Assembly: GCA_944391805.1 (NCBI GenBank)
Contig: CALXUY010000048.1
Location: forward strand, 1-55,930
Direction of reading: 5' to 3'
DNA: 55,930 nt
DNA from: an uncultured Clostridia bacterium
GTDB lineage: Bacteria > Bacillota > Clostridia > Oscillospirales > CAG-272
This document shows, piece after piece, positions 1 to 7,291 of the stretch (its first letter is position 1; each line of letters opens with the position of its first letter). Position numbers and translations under genes: made by a program. A model generated the notes under the pieces. The model searched no databases and was not told where the DNA came from. It saw only the letters and a program-made list of their open reading frames with translations.

Positions 1-127
1 ATCTTTTCCGCCAAACTTCACAAATTTCCTTGTCAATAGAGCCACTATTGCCTGCGTCAATTTGGTTTGTTTGACGAAAAATCTGACGGCAGATTTGCGC
101 AGTCAGAATTGTGCGGTGTTGCCTTAA
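1..127. mobile_element. MITE-like inverted-repeat element, right part
   Basis: The first 72 bases match the last 72 bases of the window with three differences, in the same orientation. The element then continues to a right end reading GTGCGGTGTTGCCTTAA at 111-127. This is the reverse complement of the left end found at 55806 (TTAAGGCAACACCGC), so the two partial copies together define an element of about 180 bp with ~22 bp terminal inverted repeats ending in TTAA. No transposase is encoded, so it looks like a non-autonomous MITE. It ends 51 bases before the stop codon of the M18 peptidase gene on the other strand. The family name is unknown to me. Confidence 0.75.
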
Positions 128-178
128 CCGGAGTCAAGGCATACGCCCGGCAGCGCCTCAAGGTATTCTTTGCTCCTA

Positions 179-1516
179 TCATTTTGAATTGCGATCAAAC
201 GACAGTGTCATGCTTCCGTCACAGGACGAGCGGATCCCGGCACAGTAAAACTGCCGCATGGCCCGGATGAGATGTCCGGTATCGGCCGTTCCGGCCGTTT
301 CATAGGATGCGTGCATGGCAAGCTGCGCCATTCCGATGTCCACTGTGCAAAGCGGCACCAGCGTATTGGAAATGCTGCCCAGCGTGGAGCCGCCAGGCTG
401 ATCGCTGCGGTTGGCAAAGTGCTGCACCGGCACATCGGCCTGCCGGCAGATCTCGGCAAACAGCGCGGCGGAAATCCCGTCCGTGGTATATTTCTGCGCC
501 GCATTGGATTTGATGACCACACCGCCGTTCATATGCGGGGCATTCTGCGCGTCGCTCAGCTCGGGGTGGTTGGGATGGCGTGCATGCCCGTTATCGGCCG
601 ACACCATCAGGGAGGAGGCCAACAGACGGCGGCGATCCACCCCCAGCGCCTCACAAATGCGGTTGAGCACATCCGACAGAAATACCGAGCCGGCCCCCTG
701 CTTGGTGGCGCTTCCGGTTTCCTCATTGTCGGCCGCAAAATACAGATTCAGCGAATCCTCCCGCGGAACCGCCTCGGCAAAGGCACGCAGGGTTCCGTAA
801 GCGCACATCAGATTATCGATGCGTGGAGAGGAGAAGAACTCGTTTCCCGCCCCCCAGATGCTGCCCGGCATCCGGTTGTAGAGATAGAGATCGGTACCGG
901 CGATCTCCTCCGGCCGGCAGCTCAGCGCCTCTGCGAGCAGCTCTTCCAGCGAAGGGCTTCCCTCCGCCGCAGAAAAAAGCGGCAGCAGATCCACTGCCGG
1001 GTTATAGGCATAGCCGGAATTGACCGTGCGGTTCATGTGAATGGCTACGCTCGGAATCAGCAGCAGGTCGCGGTCAAGCACCACGCTCCTGGCCTCAAAG
1101 CGCCCTGCCCGGTTCAGGATAACCCGACCTGCCAATGACAGTGGGCGATCCATCCAGCTCGAAAAAATCGTGCCGCCGTATACCTCGGTGTTCAGGCGCA
1201 GATAGGTGCCAAAGGCCGGGGCAAGGCTGTTTGCCTTCAGCTTGAACATGGGAGAGTCGGTGTGACTGGCAGCAAGCAGCAGCTGCGCCGGTGCGCCCTG
1301 CGGGACCCGGAAGCCAATGACCGAGGACTGATTGCGCGTGACATAATAGCTGCCTCCCGGCGTCAGCCTCCACTCCTGCCCCTCCTCCAGCCGCGAAAAG
1401 CCGGCGGCATCCATTATGCGGGCAATTTCCGCGGCTGCCTGAAACGCGGTCGGACTGTTGCGGATAAAGGTTAGCAGCGCCTCTGTGGTATCTATATCCG
1501 CTTGCTTGATTTTCAT
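179..1516 (-). CDS. M18 family aminopeptidase
   Basis: Encodes 445 residues of a cytosolic, dinuclear-zinc M18 aminopeptidase that removes N-terminal residues from peptides. Family landmarks are the metal-site SHTDSP near residue 85, the catalytic/metal ADNEETGS near 270, DNGHARHPNHP near 315, and the C-terminal HASYETAGTADTG carrying the last metal-binding histidine. The length is typical of the family (about 430-460). I chose the ATG at 1514-1516 because AAGGAG stands 11 bases upstream; the longer open frame to 1597 has no ribosome site and would overlap the promoter. It is a single gene, divergent from rhaA. The exact substrate class (aspartyl or broad) cannot be read from sequence. Confidence 0.93.
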   Translation of the reverse strand: MKIKQADIDTTEALLTFIRNSPTAFQAAAEIARIMDAAGFSRLEEGQEWRLTPGGSYYVTRNQSSVIGFRVPQGAPAQLLLAASHTDSPMFKLKANSLAPAFGTYLRLNTEVYGGTIFSSWMDRPLSLAGRVILNRAGRFEARSVVLDRDLLLIPSVAIHMNRTVNSGYAYNPAVDLLPLFSAAEGSPSLEELLAEALSCRPEEIAGTDLYLYNRMPGSIWGAGNEFFSSPRIDNLMCAYGTLRAFAEAVPREDSLNLYFAADNEETGSATKQGAGSVFLSDVLNRICEALGVDRRRLLASSLMVSADNGHARHPNHPELSDAQNAPHMNGGVVIKSNAAQKYTTDGISAALFAEICRQADVPVQHFANRSDQPGGSTLGSISNTLVPLCTVDIGMAQLAMHASYETAGTADTGHLIRAMRQFYCAGIRSSCDGSMTLSFDRNSK

Positions 1517-1562
1517 TTCCGTTCTTTCTCCTTGCCATTCGGTCATAAAATATTCTGCAATT

Positions 1563-1591
1563 ATTATACCACAAAACGCCTCAAATGGCAA
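1563..1591 (-). promoter_or_regulatory. Promoter of the M18 aminopeptidase gene
   Basis: On the minus strand TTGCCA (1586-1591) is followed after 17 bases by TATAAT (1563-1568), about 45 bases before the start codon. This is a near-consensus sigma-A promoter. Confidence 0.7.
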
Positions 1592-1624
1592 TGCCAAATC
1601 CGGATTTCCGATCGATTTTTTTCA

Positions 1625-1661
1625 GACCGGACGCCAACCGGTCCACTGCCCGGCGGGCAGT
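1625..1661. other. Two adjacent small inverted repeats in the divergent intergenic region
   Basis: The 382-base interval 1517-1898 separates two divergent genes. Besides the two promoters it holds GACCGG/CCGGTC (1625-1643) directly followed by ACTGCCC-GGC-GGGCAGT (1645-1661). They lie upstream of both promoters and could be regulator sites; there is no further evidence. Confidence 0.3.
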
Positions 1662-1739
1662 CGATATCCTGTTGTGGATGCGCTTTGGGGTGACTTTCTT
1701 GTAAATCGGGGTGTATTTTTCCAAAATGAACGATCTCTA

Positions 1740-1768
1740 TTGAAAAAACCGTCATCCTCCTTTATAAT
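1740..1768 (+). promoter_or_regulatory. Promoter of rhaA
   Basis: TTGAAA (1740-1745), 17 bases, TATAAT (1763-1768). It implies a leader of roughly 125 nt before rhaA. No convincing riboswitch fold was seen in the leader. Confidence 0.65.
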
Positions 1769-1898
1769 GTAAGCAACTTCCCCCATCCGGAGGCAGATTT
1801 TGCCGGTACCATACCGCACAGGCAAACGGCCTGCCGCCGTGGATGACAGGGCAAGCCCCATACTTGCATGGGGAATTCACAAACAGGAGGACTACACA

Positions 1899-3155
1899 AT
1901 GATGACGCAAGCAGAACGCTACCGCGCGGCAAAAGAGCGCTACGCAGAAATCGGCGTGGATACCGAAGCCGCCATTGCAAAGCTCAAGAGCGTGCCGATT
2001 TCCATGCACTGCTGGCAGGGCGACGATGTAAAGGGATTTGAAAACACCGGCGCGCTGACCGGTGGAATTCAGACAACCGGCAACTATCCGGGAGCAGCCC
2101 GCACACCGGAGGAGCTGATGCAAGATATGGACAAGGCCTTCTCGCTGATCCCCGGCAAACACCGCATCAATGTTCACGCATCCTATGGTATATATGAGGA
2201 CGGCACACCGGTGGGACGCGACCGGATCCGCCCGGAGCACTTCCGCAAATGGGCGGAGTATGCAAAGGAGCGGGGCCTGGGAATCGATTTCAATCCCACC
2301 TACTTCTCTCATCCGCTGGCCGAAAACGGCACTCTGACCAACCCGGATGAGGAGATCCGCGCCTTCTGGATCCGCCACGGCATTGCCTGCATCCGTATAT
2401 CGGAATACTTCGCCGAGCAAACCGGCACACCCTGCCTGATGAACATCTGGATTCCGGACGGAATGAAGGACGTCCCGGCCGACCGCCTCGGCCCGAGAAT
2501 GCGCTACCTCGATTCGCTCGACCAGATTTTGGGCTGCGGCTACAACAAGGAGCGGGTGCTGGTGACGCTGGAATCCAAGGTGTTCGGCATCGGGCTGGAG
2601 TCCTACACCGCAGGCTCGGCCGAGTTTGCGCTCTCCTATGCCACCACGCGCGGAATTCTGCCCCTGATGGACAACGGACACTACCACCCCACCGAAATGG
2701 TTTCGGATAAAATTTCCGCGCTGCTCTGCTTCCATCCCAGAATCGCACTCCATGTGACGCGCGGGGTACGCTGGGACTCCGACCATGTGGTGCGATATGA
2801 CGATGAAACGCAGGAAATGATGAAGGAAGTGGTACGCAACAACGCACTCGACCGAGTGATTCTGGCGACCGACTATTTCGACGCCTCGATCAACCGCATT
2901 GCGGCATGGGTCATCGGGATGCGCTCCGTGCAGAAGGCCCTGCTCTCCGCACTGCTGACGCCGAACGAAGCCCTGACCGCCCTGCAGAACAGCGGAAACT
3001 TCACCGAGCTGATGATGCGGCAGGAGGAGCTGAAGTTCTATCCCGTGGGGGATGTGTGGGAGGAATTCTGCACCCGCAACGGAGTGATCGGCGACGAAAG
3101 CTGGTTCCGCAAAATTCAGGAATACGAAACAGAGGTTCTTTCCAAGAGAGTCTGA
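1899..3155 (+). CDS. rhaA: L-rhamnose isomerase
   Basis: Encodes 418 residues, the usual length for RhaA, which converts L-rhamnose to L-rhamnulose in the cytosol as the first step of rhamnose catabolism. Diagnostic stretches are MHCWQGDDVKGFE and GALTGGIQTTGNYPG near the N-terminus, NVHASYG near residue 90, LMDNGHYHPTEMVSDK near 265 and LHVTRGVRWDSDHVV near 290, which carry metal and substrate ligands of the (beta/alpha)8 barrel. The ATG at 1899 is preceded by CAGGAGG at 8 bases; a second ATG follows at once. The kinase (RhaB), aldolase (RhaD) and a rhamnose regulator are not next to it, so the rest of the pathway must lie elsewhere. Transcription runs into the hairpin-flanked repeat at 3164. 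Confidence 0.97.
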   Translation: MMTQAERYRAAKERYAEIGVDTEAAIAKLKSVPISMHCWQGDDVKGFENTGALTGGIQTTGNYPGAARTPEELMQDMDKAFSLIPGKHRINVHASYGIYEDGTPVGRDRIRPEHFRKWAEYAKERGLGIDFNPTYFSHPLAENGTLTNPDEEIRAFWIRHGIACIRISEYFAEQTGTPCLMNIWIPDGMKDVPADRLGPRMRYLDSLDQILGCGYNKERVLVTLESKVFGIGLESYTAGSAEFALSYATTRGILPLMDNGHYHPTEMVSDKISALLCFHPRIALHVTRGVRWDSDHVVRYDDETQEMMKEVVRNNALDRVILATDYFDASINRIAAWVIGMRSVQKALLSALLTPNEALTALQNSGNFTELMMRQEELKFYPVGDVWEEFCTRNGVIGDESWFRKIQEYETEVLSKRV

Positions 3156-3163
3156 ACAACACG

Positions 3164-3204
3164 CAGAACAGCCCGCCATCCATCACGGATGGCGGGCTGT
3201 TCTG
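3164..3204. repeat. Hairpin A1, left flank of repeat element 1
   Basis: A perfect 18-bp stem (CAGAACAGCCCGCCATCC and its complement) with a 5-base loop, starting 8 bases after the rhaA stop. No T-run follows on either strand, so it is not a canonical intrinsic terminator. The same 35-base core recurs at 3565-3599. Confidence 0.85.
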
Positions 3205-3564
3205 ACTGTAGACCAAAGCAACAGCTTTCGTCAGTTTGATGAAAGTTTTGATCAAACTTTTTCAAAAGTTTGCGGGGTCAAGGGCGAGTAGCCCTTTGGT
3301 CGCAAGGCGGTAAACCGCCGGAAATTTTGCTTCGCAAAAGTTTCCCTCTGCAGAGGGCGAAACGTCCCTATATGGCGGCGAACTCGCGAAGCGATTCGCG
3401 GATTTGGAACAAATCCTTTTCTTCTTTGGCAAACTCTGCGAAGCAGATTTGCGGCTGAGCCACGCGAAGCCTTTGCTTCTTTCTTTGCGCCTACACGCTC
3501 AAAGAAAAAGCGGACGAACGCTTTTGTGCAATCTTTATTTGATGTGCCTTTTGTCTACAACCTG
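3205..3564. repeat. Dispersed structured repeat, copy 1 (~360 bp, non-coding)
   Basis: This fills the gap between convergent rhaA and ftsZ. It shares its right ~140 bp at high identity with 45748-45893 in reverse orientation, and more weakly most of its left part. It is rich in small stems: CAAACTTTT-TC-AAAAGTTTG (3253-3272), AAGGGC/GCCCTT (3280-3296), GGCGGT/ACCGCC (3306-3319). Its two ends carry a short inverted similarity around TGTAGAC. Open frames in it are short and lack ribosome sites, so I see no gene. Similar hairpin-rich intergenic repeats are familiar from Clostridia genomes, but I cannot name the family. Confidence 0.75.
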
Positions 3565-3599
3565 AACAGCCCGCCATCCATCACGGATGGCGGGCTGTT
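3565..3599. repeat. Hairpin A2, right flank of repeat element 1
   Basis: A second copy of the hairpin core of A1 (identical over AACAGCCCGCCATCC, loop, and complement), placed 2 bases after the stop codon of the downstream-most ftsZ on the minus strand. The pair A1/A2 brackets the repeat. Confidence 0.85.
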
Positions 3600-3601
3600 T
3601 G

Positions 3602-4861
3602 TTACCATTTCCAGATATCCACCTCGTCGTCGGCGGGCTTGGGGGCCGGCCGGCGGACAGGAGGCGCTGCCGGCTTTTTAACCGGCGGCGCAGACGCCCC
3701 TGCCGGTGCCTTTGGGGCATTCGGCGTACCGGGAACAGGCCTTTTCGGAGCGGCGGCCGCGGCTGCGGGGCCGGACGGCTGTGCCGGGCGGGCTGCCGGA
3801 GCTGCTGCCTCCTTGCGGAACGGAGACTCCGGATTGGTTTTGACCTTGTTAAAGGTGCGCATCGCATCCTCTGGCTTCTTTTCAAAGCCGGTGGCAATGA
3901 TGGTCACACGCATCTCATCCTCCAGCGTGGGATCAAACGCAACGCCCCAAATGACGTTTGCATCCGAATTGGCCTCCTTCGTAATCAGGGCGGAAGCCAG
4001 ATCCACATCGTCGAGGCTGACGTCGGGGGAGACCGACATACTGATCAGAATGCCCTTTGCTCCCTTAATCGAGGTTTCCAGCAGCGGACTGGAGATGGCC
4101 TCCATCGCGGCCTCCTGCGCCTTATCCTTCCCCGTAGCGGAGCCGACGCCCATATGCGCATAGCCCGCATTGGCCATCACACTGGTCACGTCCGCAAAAT
4201 CGAGGTTGATAAAGCCGGGAACATTGATCAGATCCGAAATGCTCTGCACGCCGCGGCGCAGAACGTCGTCGGCAATGCCGAAGGCATTGGAAAGCGAAAT
4301 TTTGGCCGAAGAGATCTGCTTGAGCCGCTCGTTCGGAATCACCACCAGCGAATCGACATACTGCGCCAGCTCGGCTATGCCGGCCTCGGCCTGCTCCATA
4401 CGCTTTTTGCCCTCAAAAGCAAAGGGCTTGGTGACAATGCCGATCGTGAGGATGTCCATTTCCCGCGCCATGCGGGCCACAATCGGTGCGGCTCCGGTTC
4501 CGGTGCCGCCCCCCATACCGGCGGTGATAAACACCATGTCGGTCCCCTCGAGAACCGAACGGATGTCCTCGATGGATTCCTCGGCAGCCCGTGCGCCGAT
4601 CTGCGGGTTTGCTCCGGCGCCGTAGCCCTTTGTGATCTTCTCTCCGATCACAATCTTATTGGGAACCTCGGACTTTTTGAAGGCCAGCTTGTCGGTATTC
4701 AGAGCATAGATCTCCACCCCCTGAACATTGGCGGCAACCATCCGGTTGACGGCATTGCCTCCGCCACCTCCCACGCCGATGATTTTAATGTTTACACCGC
4801 AGTCGGATACGGTGTCGTCATGCTCGAATATCATGTGTTCAGCCACGTTTTTGACTGGCAA
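3602..4861 (-). CDS. ftsZ: Cell division protein FtsZ, second tandem copy (short tail)
   Basis: Encodes 419 residues of the tubulin-like GTPase that forms the division ring. The tubulin signature GGGTGTG is near residue 120 and the catalytic T7-loop NLDFADV near 220. The globular part is roughly 85% identical by eye to the copy at 4887. It differs in the tail: an alanine/proline-rich linker ends in DDEVDIWKW, much shorter than the usual C-terminal peptide that binds membrane tethers. The start is a TTG with AAGGAAG close upstream, 25 bases after the first copy stops, so the two are co-transcribed. Both GTPase centres look intact. Whether this copy can anchor to the membrane on its own is open. 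Confidence 0.93.
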   Translation of the reverse strand: MPVKNVAEHMIFEHDDTVSDCGVNIKIIGVGGGGGNAVNRMVAANVQGVEIYALNTDKLAFKKSEVPNKIVIGEKITKGYGAGANPQIGARAAEESIEDIRSVLEGTDMVFITAGMGGGTGTGAAPIVARMAREMDILTIGIVTKPFAFEGKKRMEQAEAGIAELAQYVDSLVVIPNERLKQISSAKISLSNAFGIADDVLRRGVQSISDLINVPGFINLDFADVTSVMANAGYAHMGVGSATGKDKAQEAAMEAISSPLLETSIKGAKGILISMSVSPDVSLDDVDLASALITKEANSDANVIWGVAFDPTLEDEMRVTIIATGFEKKPEDAMRTFNKVKTNPESPFRKEAAAPAARPAQPSGPAAAAAAPKRPVPGTPNAPKAPAGASAPPVKKPAAPPVRRPAPKPADDEVDIWKW

Positions 4862-4886
4862 AAACTTCCTTTCTTAAAAAATATGC

Positions 4887-6158
4887 TTACGGGTTCTTTT
4901 TTCTGGTGTTTTTCAGCATATCCAGCATATCGTCCAGATCATCATCGTAAGACGAAGGCTTGGGCGCCGGACGCGGAGCCGGCTTTGCGGCCGGACGGGG
5001 CGCCGGTTTGGCACCCGGCGCAGGCGCTCCCGGTTTTCCGGCAACGCCGGGTCTGGGTGCCGGACGGCCGGCGGCAGGTGCTGCCCCACCGGGCGCCATG
5101 GTGGAAGCCGGTGCGGCCGGTGCAGGCTTGGCCGCTTCCTTTTTGAAGGGAGACTCCGGATTGGTTTTGACAGATGTACCGCCTCGCATCGCATCCTCGG
5201 GCTTTTTCTCAAAGCCGGTGGCGATGATGGTGATCTTCATTCCGTCCTCCAGCTCGGGGTCAAACGCAACACCCCAGATGACATTGGCGTCGGGGTTGGC
5301 CTCCTGCGAGATCAGTGAGGCCGCAATATCCACGTCCTCCAGGCCCACATCCTCCGAGATCGCCATGCTGATCAGAATGCCCTTTGCCCCCTTGATGGAG
5401 GTTTCCAGCAGCGGGCTGGAGATGGCCTCACGCGCGGCCTGCTCGGCCTTGTCCTTGCCGGTGGCAGAGCCAACGCCCATATGCGCATAGCCCGCGTTTG
5501 CCATCACGCTGGTCACATCGGCAAAATCGAGATTGATAAAGCCGGGGACATTGATCAGGTCGGAGATACTCTGCACGCCGCGGCGCAGAACATCGTCTGC
5601 AATGCCAAAGGCATTCGAGAGTGAAATTTTCGCATTGGAAACCTGCTTGAGACGCTCGTTCGGAATCACCACCAGCGAATCGACATACTGCGCCAGCTCG
5701 GCTATGCCGACCTCGGCCTGCGCCATCCGCTTGCTGCCCTCAAAGGCAAAGGGCTTGGTAACGATGCCGATTGTGAGAATATCCATCTCCCGCGCCACGC
5801 GCGCGACCACAGGAGCAGCTCCGGTTCCGGTTCCGCCTCCCATACCGGCAGTGACAAATACCATATCGGTGCCCTCGAGAATCGCGCGGATGTCCTCGAT
5901 CGACTCCTCGGCAGCGCGGGCGCCGATTTGCGGATTTGCCCCGGCCCCGAAACCCTTGGTGATCTTTTCTCCGATAACGAGCTGATTGGGAGCCTCGGAT
6001 TTGCGGAGTGCCTGGCGGTCTGTATTGACGGAAACAAACTCCACGCCGCGGATATTGGTGGTAATCATGCGGTTCACTGCATTGTTTCCGCCGCCTCCGA
6101 CACCGATCACCTTGATATTCACGCCGCATTCCAAGCTATCGTCGTGTTCAAACGTCAT
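4887..6158 (-). CDS. ftsZ: Cell division protein FtsZ, first tandem copy
   Basis: Encodes 423 residues. GVGGGGNNAVNRM near residue 20, GMGGGTGTGAAP near 110 and the T7-loop NLDFADV near 215 give an intact GTPase. The C-terminal ~95 residues are a Pro/Ala/Gly-rich linker ending in DDDLDDMLDMLKNTRKKNP, an acidic-then-basic tail more like a normal FtsZ C-terminal peptide than the other copy's. The ATG at 6156-6158 has GGGAGG 9 bases upstream; the longer frame to 6215 lacks one. The gene sits last-but-one in the dcw cluster, after ftsQ, but behind its own terminator and promoter. Confidence 0.95.
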   Translation of the reverse strand: MTFEHDDSLECGVNIKVIGVGGGGNNAVNRMITTNIRGVEFVSVNTDRQALRKSEAPNQLVIGEKITKGFGAGANPQIGARAAEESIEDIRAILEGTDMVFVTAGMGGGTGTGAAPVVARVAREMDILTIGIVTKPFAFEGSKRMAQAEVGIAELAQYVDSLVVIPNERLKQVSNAKISLSNAFGIADDVLRRGVQSISDLINVPGFINLDFADVTSVMANAGYAHMGVGSATGKDKAEQAAREAISSPLLETSIKGAKGILISMAISEDVGLEDVDIAASLISQEANPDANVIWGVAFDPELEDGMKITIIATGFEKKPEDAMRGGTSVKTNPESPFKKEAAKPAPAAPASTMAPGGAAPAAGRPAPRPGVAGKPGAPAPGAKPAPRPAAKPAPRPAPKPSSYDDDLDDMLDMLKNTRKKNP

Positions 6159-6242
6159 AGTTCTAAACCTCCCAAACTTTTGTATACCGCTGTTTTTGCA
6201 CAGTCCGGTCCCCATGGCGGGGCATTTACGATTCCTCTATAT

Positions 6243-6271
6243 ATATTACTATTTTTTCGGGATTTTTTCAA
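6243..6271 (-). promoter_or_regulatory. Promoter of the ftsZ pair
   Basis: Minus strand: TTGAAA (6266-6271), 17 bases, TAATAT (6243-6248), in a very A/T-rich stretch between ftsQ and ftsZ. It gives a leader of about 80 nt. Together with the upstream terminator it makes the two ftsZ genes a separate transcription unit. Confidence 0.6.
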
Positions 6272-6375
6272 GATGTTTTCTCAATTTTTTTTGAAAATTT
6301 ACATTTTATTTTTCAGCACGCTTGTCCGACCGGCTGCCTTTTCCGGGTTTTGCGTCATTTTTCGCCAAAGCCCGG

Positions 6376-6405
6376 AAAAAAATCGGCCCGGCAGCTCTCT
6401 GCCGG
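6376..6405 (-). terminator. Intrinsic terminator after ftsQ
   Basis: Minus strand: stem CCGGCAG-AGAG-CTGCCGG (6388-6405) followed by GCCGA and a run of seven T (6376-6382). It lies 11 bases past the ftsQ stop and would end the mraZ-to-ftsQ transcript. Confidence 0.75.
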
Positions 6406-6416
6406 ACGATGCATGG

Positions 6417-7271
6417 TCATCCCGCCAAAAGCAGTTCAAAGGAATCCATGGGACGGTAGGTTGACCTTTTGAGGTCGGAGACATCCACCACCGCATAATC
6501 GGCGCTGCCCTCCCGTGCGGCAAGCATCTTCTCGGCCAGCTCCAGCTTGACCTCCAGATCGCTCACCTTGCCCAGCACAATCCGCGTGCTGCCGTCCACC
6601 ACATAAGAGACATTGAATTTTTGTGATACATCCAGCAAATCCACCCGATCGGTCAGCTCCAGCGCCTCAAACAACTCGAACATGGTCTGGATATAGGTGC
6701 GGTCGGTTTCGGTATCCATAAAGGTGACAGGCGATCCGACCGACAGGCCGGAGATGTCCGGGAGCTTGATTCTGAGCAGCCCGGCATACTTCTCCTCGCT
6801 CTCGCTCACATCCAGCACCCGGAAATCGCGATCCAGCGAAAACCACTTTCCCCCATACTCCATGTAGGCTACAGCATGCTGCTCCACCTTGATTTTGATG
6901 GAAAACGGCGTGGGGCTGACCGTGAATGACTGATTGGGGAAAGCCGATTCCAGCCGAGAGAGCACAGCGTGCAGATCCATACCGATGATCTCGTCTCCAA
7001 GCTGCACGCCGGAGGCCTCTATGATCTGCTGCTCGGTCACGATGCCGAGATCTCCGCTCACCACAATCTTTTTCACCTTAAAGCTGGGCAGCAGCAACAG
7101 AAGAATGCCCAAAAGCAGCACCGCGCATCCGATAAGCAGCATCAATCCGCGCAAAAGCCGGAGGCGCGCATCGTTCTTTTTGGCCCACGCTGCCCGTTCG
7201 GGTCTCCCCACCGGTACGGAGGAACGGCCGTTTCCTGCGGTACTTCTCGGTTGATTGACTTCCTGATTCAT
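6417..7271 (-). CDS. ftsQ: Cell division protein FtsQ/DivIB
   Basis: Encodes 284 residues of a bitopic divisome protein. There is a ~45-residue basic cytosolic tail, one membrane segment (near residues 42-62, LMLLIGCAVLLLG), and then a POTRA domain starting at FKVKKIVVSG and ILGDEIIG-type motifs, followed by the beta domain (VEQHAVAYMEYGGKWFSLDRDF). In Gram-positives it works with FtsL and DivIC on the outer face and helps activate the septal synthase. Its place after murG and before ftsZ is standard. The sequence is diverged, as usual for this family, so assignment rests on architecture plus position. Confidence 0.88.
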   Translation of the reverse strand: MNQEVNQPRSTAGNGRSSVPVGRPERAAWAKKNDARLRLLRGLMLLIGCAVLLLGILLLLLPSFKVKKIVVSGDLGIVTEQQIIEASGVQLGDEIIGMDLHAVLSRLESAFPNQSFTVSPTPFSIKIKVEQHAVAYMEYGGKWFSLDRDFRVLDVSESEEKYAGLLRIKLPDISGLSVGSPVTFMDTETDRTYIQTMFELFEALELTDRVDLLDVSQKFNVSYVVDGSTRIVLGKVSDLEVKLELAEKMLAAREGSADYAVVDVSDLKRSTYRPMDSFELLLAG

Positions 7272-7291
7272 GTTTTTTTCCTATCCTTATT

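Noticed and set aside
67..270. 67-codon plus-strand frame starting in the left MITE copy
   Set aside because: It reads through the repeat's terminal sequence into the antisense of the M18 gene, has no ribosome site and no family likeness.
272..1138. Long open frame antisense to the M18 aminopeptidase
   Set aside because: Shadow of a GC-rich gene; no ribosome site and no recognisable domain.
1752..3179. 475-codon minus-strand frame opposite rhaA
   Set aside because: Antisense shadow: rhaA is unmistakable on the plus strand.
3164..3599. Hairpins A1/A2 as ordinary convergent intrinsic terminators
   Set aside because: Neither is followed by a T-run, and identity between the two copies would not be expected of independent terminators.
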